Assembly (NCBI GenBank): GCA_032622095.1
Contig: CP136061.1
Coordinates: forward strand, 265,266,077-265,330,076
Reading direction: 5' to 3'
Length of the DNA stretch: 64,000 nucleotides
Source of the DNA: Siphonodentalium dalli
Lineage: Eukaryota > Mollusca > Scaphopoda > Gadilida > Siphonodentaliidae
In this document: piece after piece, positions 63,582 to 64,000 of the stretch
Position numbering within the stretch: position 1 is the first letter of the stretch
Layout of the letters: every line of letters begins with the position of its first letter
Notes under the pieces: generated by a model
What the model was told of the DNA's origin: nothing
The model's input: only the letters and a program-made list of their open reading frames with translations
The model's database searches: none
Translations under genes and position numbers: made by a program

Positions 63582-64000
63582 CTAGCAGGGTCCGTGCTGT
63601 TTTCCCTATTGACAATTTTGAAGGTCAAGGTCAGGTCGGGGATTCGATTTGACCCGTGTAAAACATTCCCACGACAAAATTATCCCTAGGTATCAATTTC
63701 ATCAAAATCCCGTCGAAAGGCGCGATTTGACCTTGAATTGACCATTTTAAAGGTCAAGGTCAGGTCGGGGACACAGTTTTACCGATCCAAAACACTCCCC
63801 GGACAAACGTACCCATAGGTATCAAATTTCGTGGAAATCCATCCGTTTTACACGATTTGACATTGAATTGACCATTTTTAAAGTCATGACCAGGTCGGGG
63901 TCAAAAACACTCCCGGACAAAAGTATCCCTAGATATCAAGTTTCGTCGAAATCCGTCCGGCTGTTTTCCTGGCCATACCTAACAGACAAACAGACAGAAG
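63582..64000. mobile_element. CTAG-headed element with ~130-bp repeats, partial
   Basis: It starts TATA|CTAGCAGGGTCCGTG in the A3 segment, where A1 has an uninterrupted ATGATATATAGCGTTG (near 13270). Three internal repeats of ~130 bp begin near 63621, 63750 and 63880 with AAGGTCAAGGTCAGGTCGGG (degenerate in the third). A CAGACAAACAGACAGA tail reaches the window end. It resembles Helitron D in architecture (CTAG next to TATA, internal ~120-130-bp repeats, simple tail), but a clear 3' hairpin at the usual distance is not seen. Confidence 0.6.

Larger units (their letters stand above)
62829..64000 (-). mobile_element. Element A3: A-family 3' end, truncated by window edge
   Basis: CTAG and palindrome GATTCCATGGAATC (62829-62852) are followed by the subterminal TATACTTCCATGGT. 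The segment 62889-63230 replaces the sequence found in A1 and A2 at this position. From about 63230 it matches A1 again from about 12895 (GAGTAATATAT..CACCCGT; CTACCAGG). At 63582 another element interrupts it. Frames at 62965-63451 are short and unsupported. Confidence 0.72.

Noticed and set aside
1-64000. Dozens of 60-157-codon open reading frames on both strands
   Set aside because: They recur only because the DNA repeats, overlap one another in antisense, show no recognisable domain, and change frame with single A-run differences (for example 1240 versus 1241-bp B units). None is supported as a gene.
1-64000. Simple head-to-tail A-B-A-B-A concatemer instead of nested insertions
   Set aside because: A concatemer does not explain the leader-leader junctions, the displaced leaders sharing private variants, or the ATATGTAAG barcode reappearing on both sides of B2.
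1-64000. LTR retrotransposon or Polinton
   Set aside because: No long terminal repeats with primer-binding sites, no reverse transcriptase, integrase or polymerase motifs are visible in any frame.

Overview
The window is eukaryotic, intergenic and almost entirely repetitive. It is AT-rich, has no open reading frame above about 157 codons, and shows no recognisable protein domain, rRNA or intact tRNA gene. Motifs such as GGGCCATAACTCTG, (AAT)n tracts, (CA)n-tailed Helitron-like elements and tRNA-like SINEs suggest a marine invertebrate, most likely a mollusc (bivalve). That assignment is from memory of such genomes and is not verified here.

Two related families of long-unit tandem modules, A and B, make up about 85% of the sequence. 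Both read on the minus strand. An A module is a ~214-bp leader that starts with a 5' palindrome, then (TTA)n, then a ~1.52-kb body (unit 1731 bp). A B module is a ~60-bp leader with its own palindrome, then (TTA)n, then a ~1.18-kb body (unit 1240-1247 bp). Each family has its own unique 3' segment: A at 12446, 43371 and 62829; B at 17389 and 55985. Each 3' segment ends in a palindrome, 6-7 nt, then CTAG followed by T on the minus strand. This is the 3'-end architecture of Helitron/Helentron-type elements (pearl-, DINE- or HINE-like). The family-specific 5' palindrome matches the 3' segment of the same family as a 12-14-bp subterminal inverted repeat.

The layout resolves as nested insertions, all in the same orientation and all into the same slot, the (TTA)n between body and leader of another copy. 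From left to right: element W (1-7036) lies in X (to 10709); X lies in Y (10710-12445 and 38759-40707); Y lies in Z (40708-41321, 52245-55984, 61582-62828). A1 (12446-38758) lies in Y, and B1 (17389-38535, with 14 body modules) lies in A1. Q (41322-43370 and 52031-52244) lies in Z, and A2 (43371-52030) lies in Q. B2 (55985-61581) and A3 (62829 onward) lie in Z. Variants private to one element reappear exactly where this model predicts, up to 23 kb apart.

Smaller insertions are superimposed. They are a head-to-tail Helitron dimer with its empty site also in the window (44484-46208), a hAT-like MITE with an empty site (57889-58385), a Tc1/mariner-like MITE present in both B 3' segments, a tRNA-like SINE dimer in two A 3' segments, and another CTAG-headed element at the right edge. 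No host gene is supported anywhere in the window.
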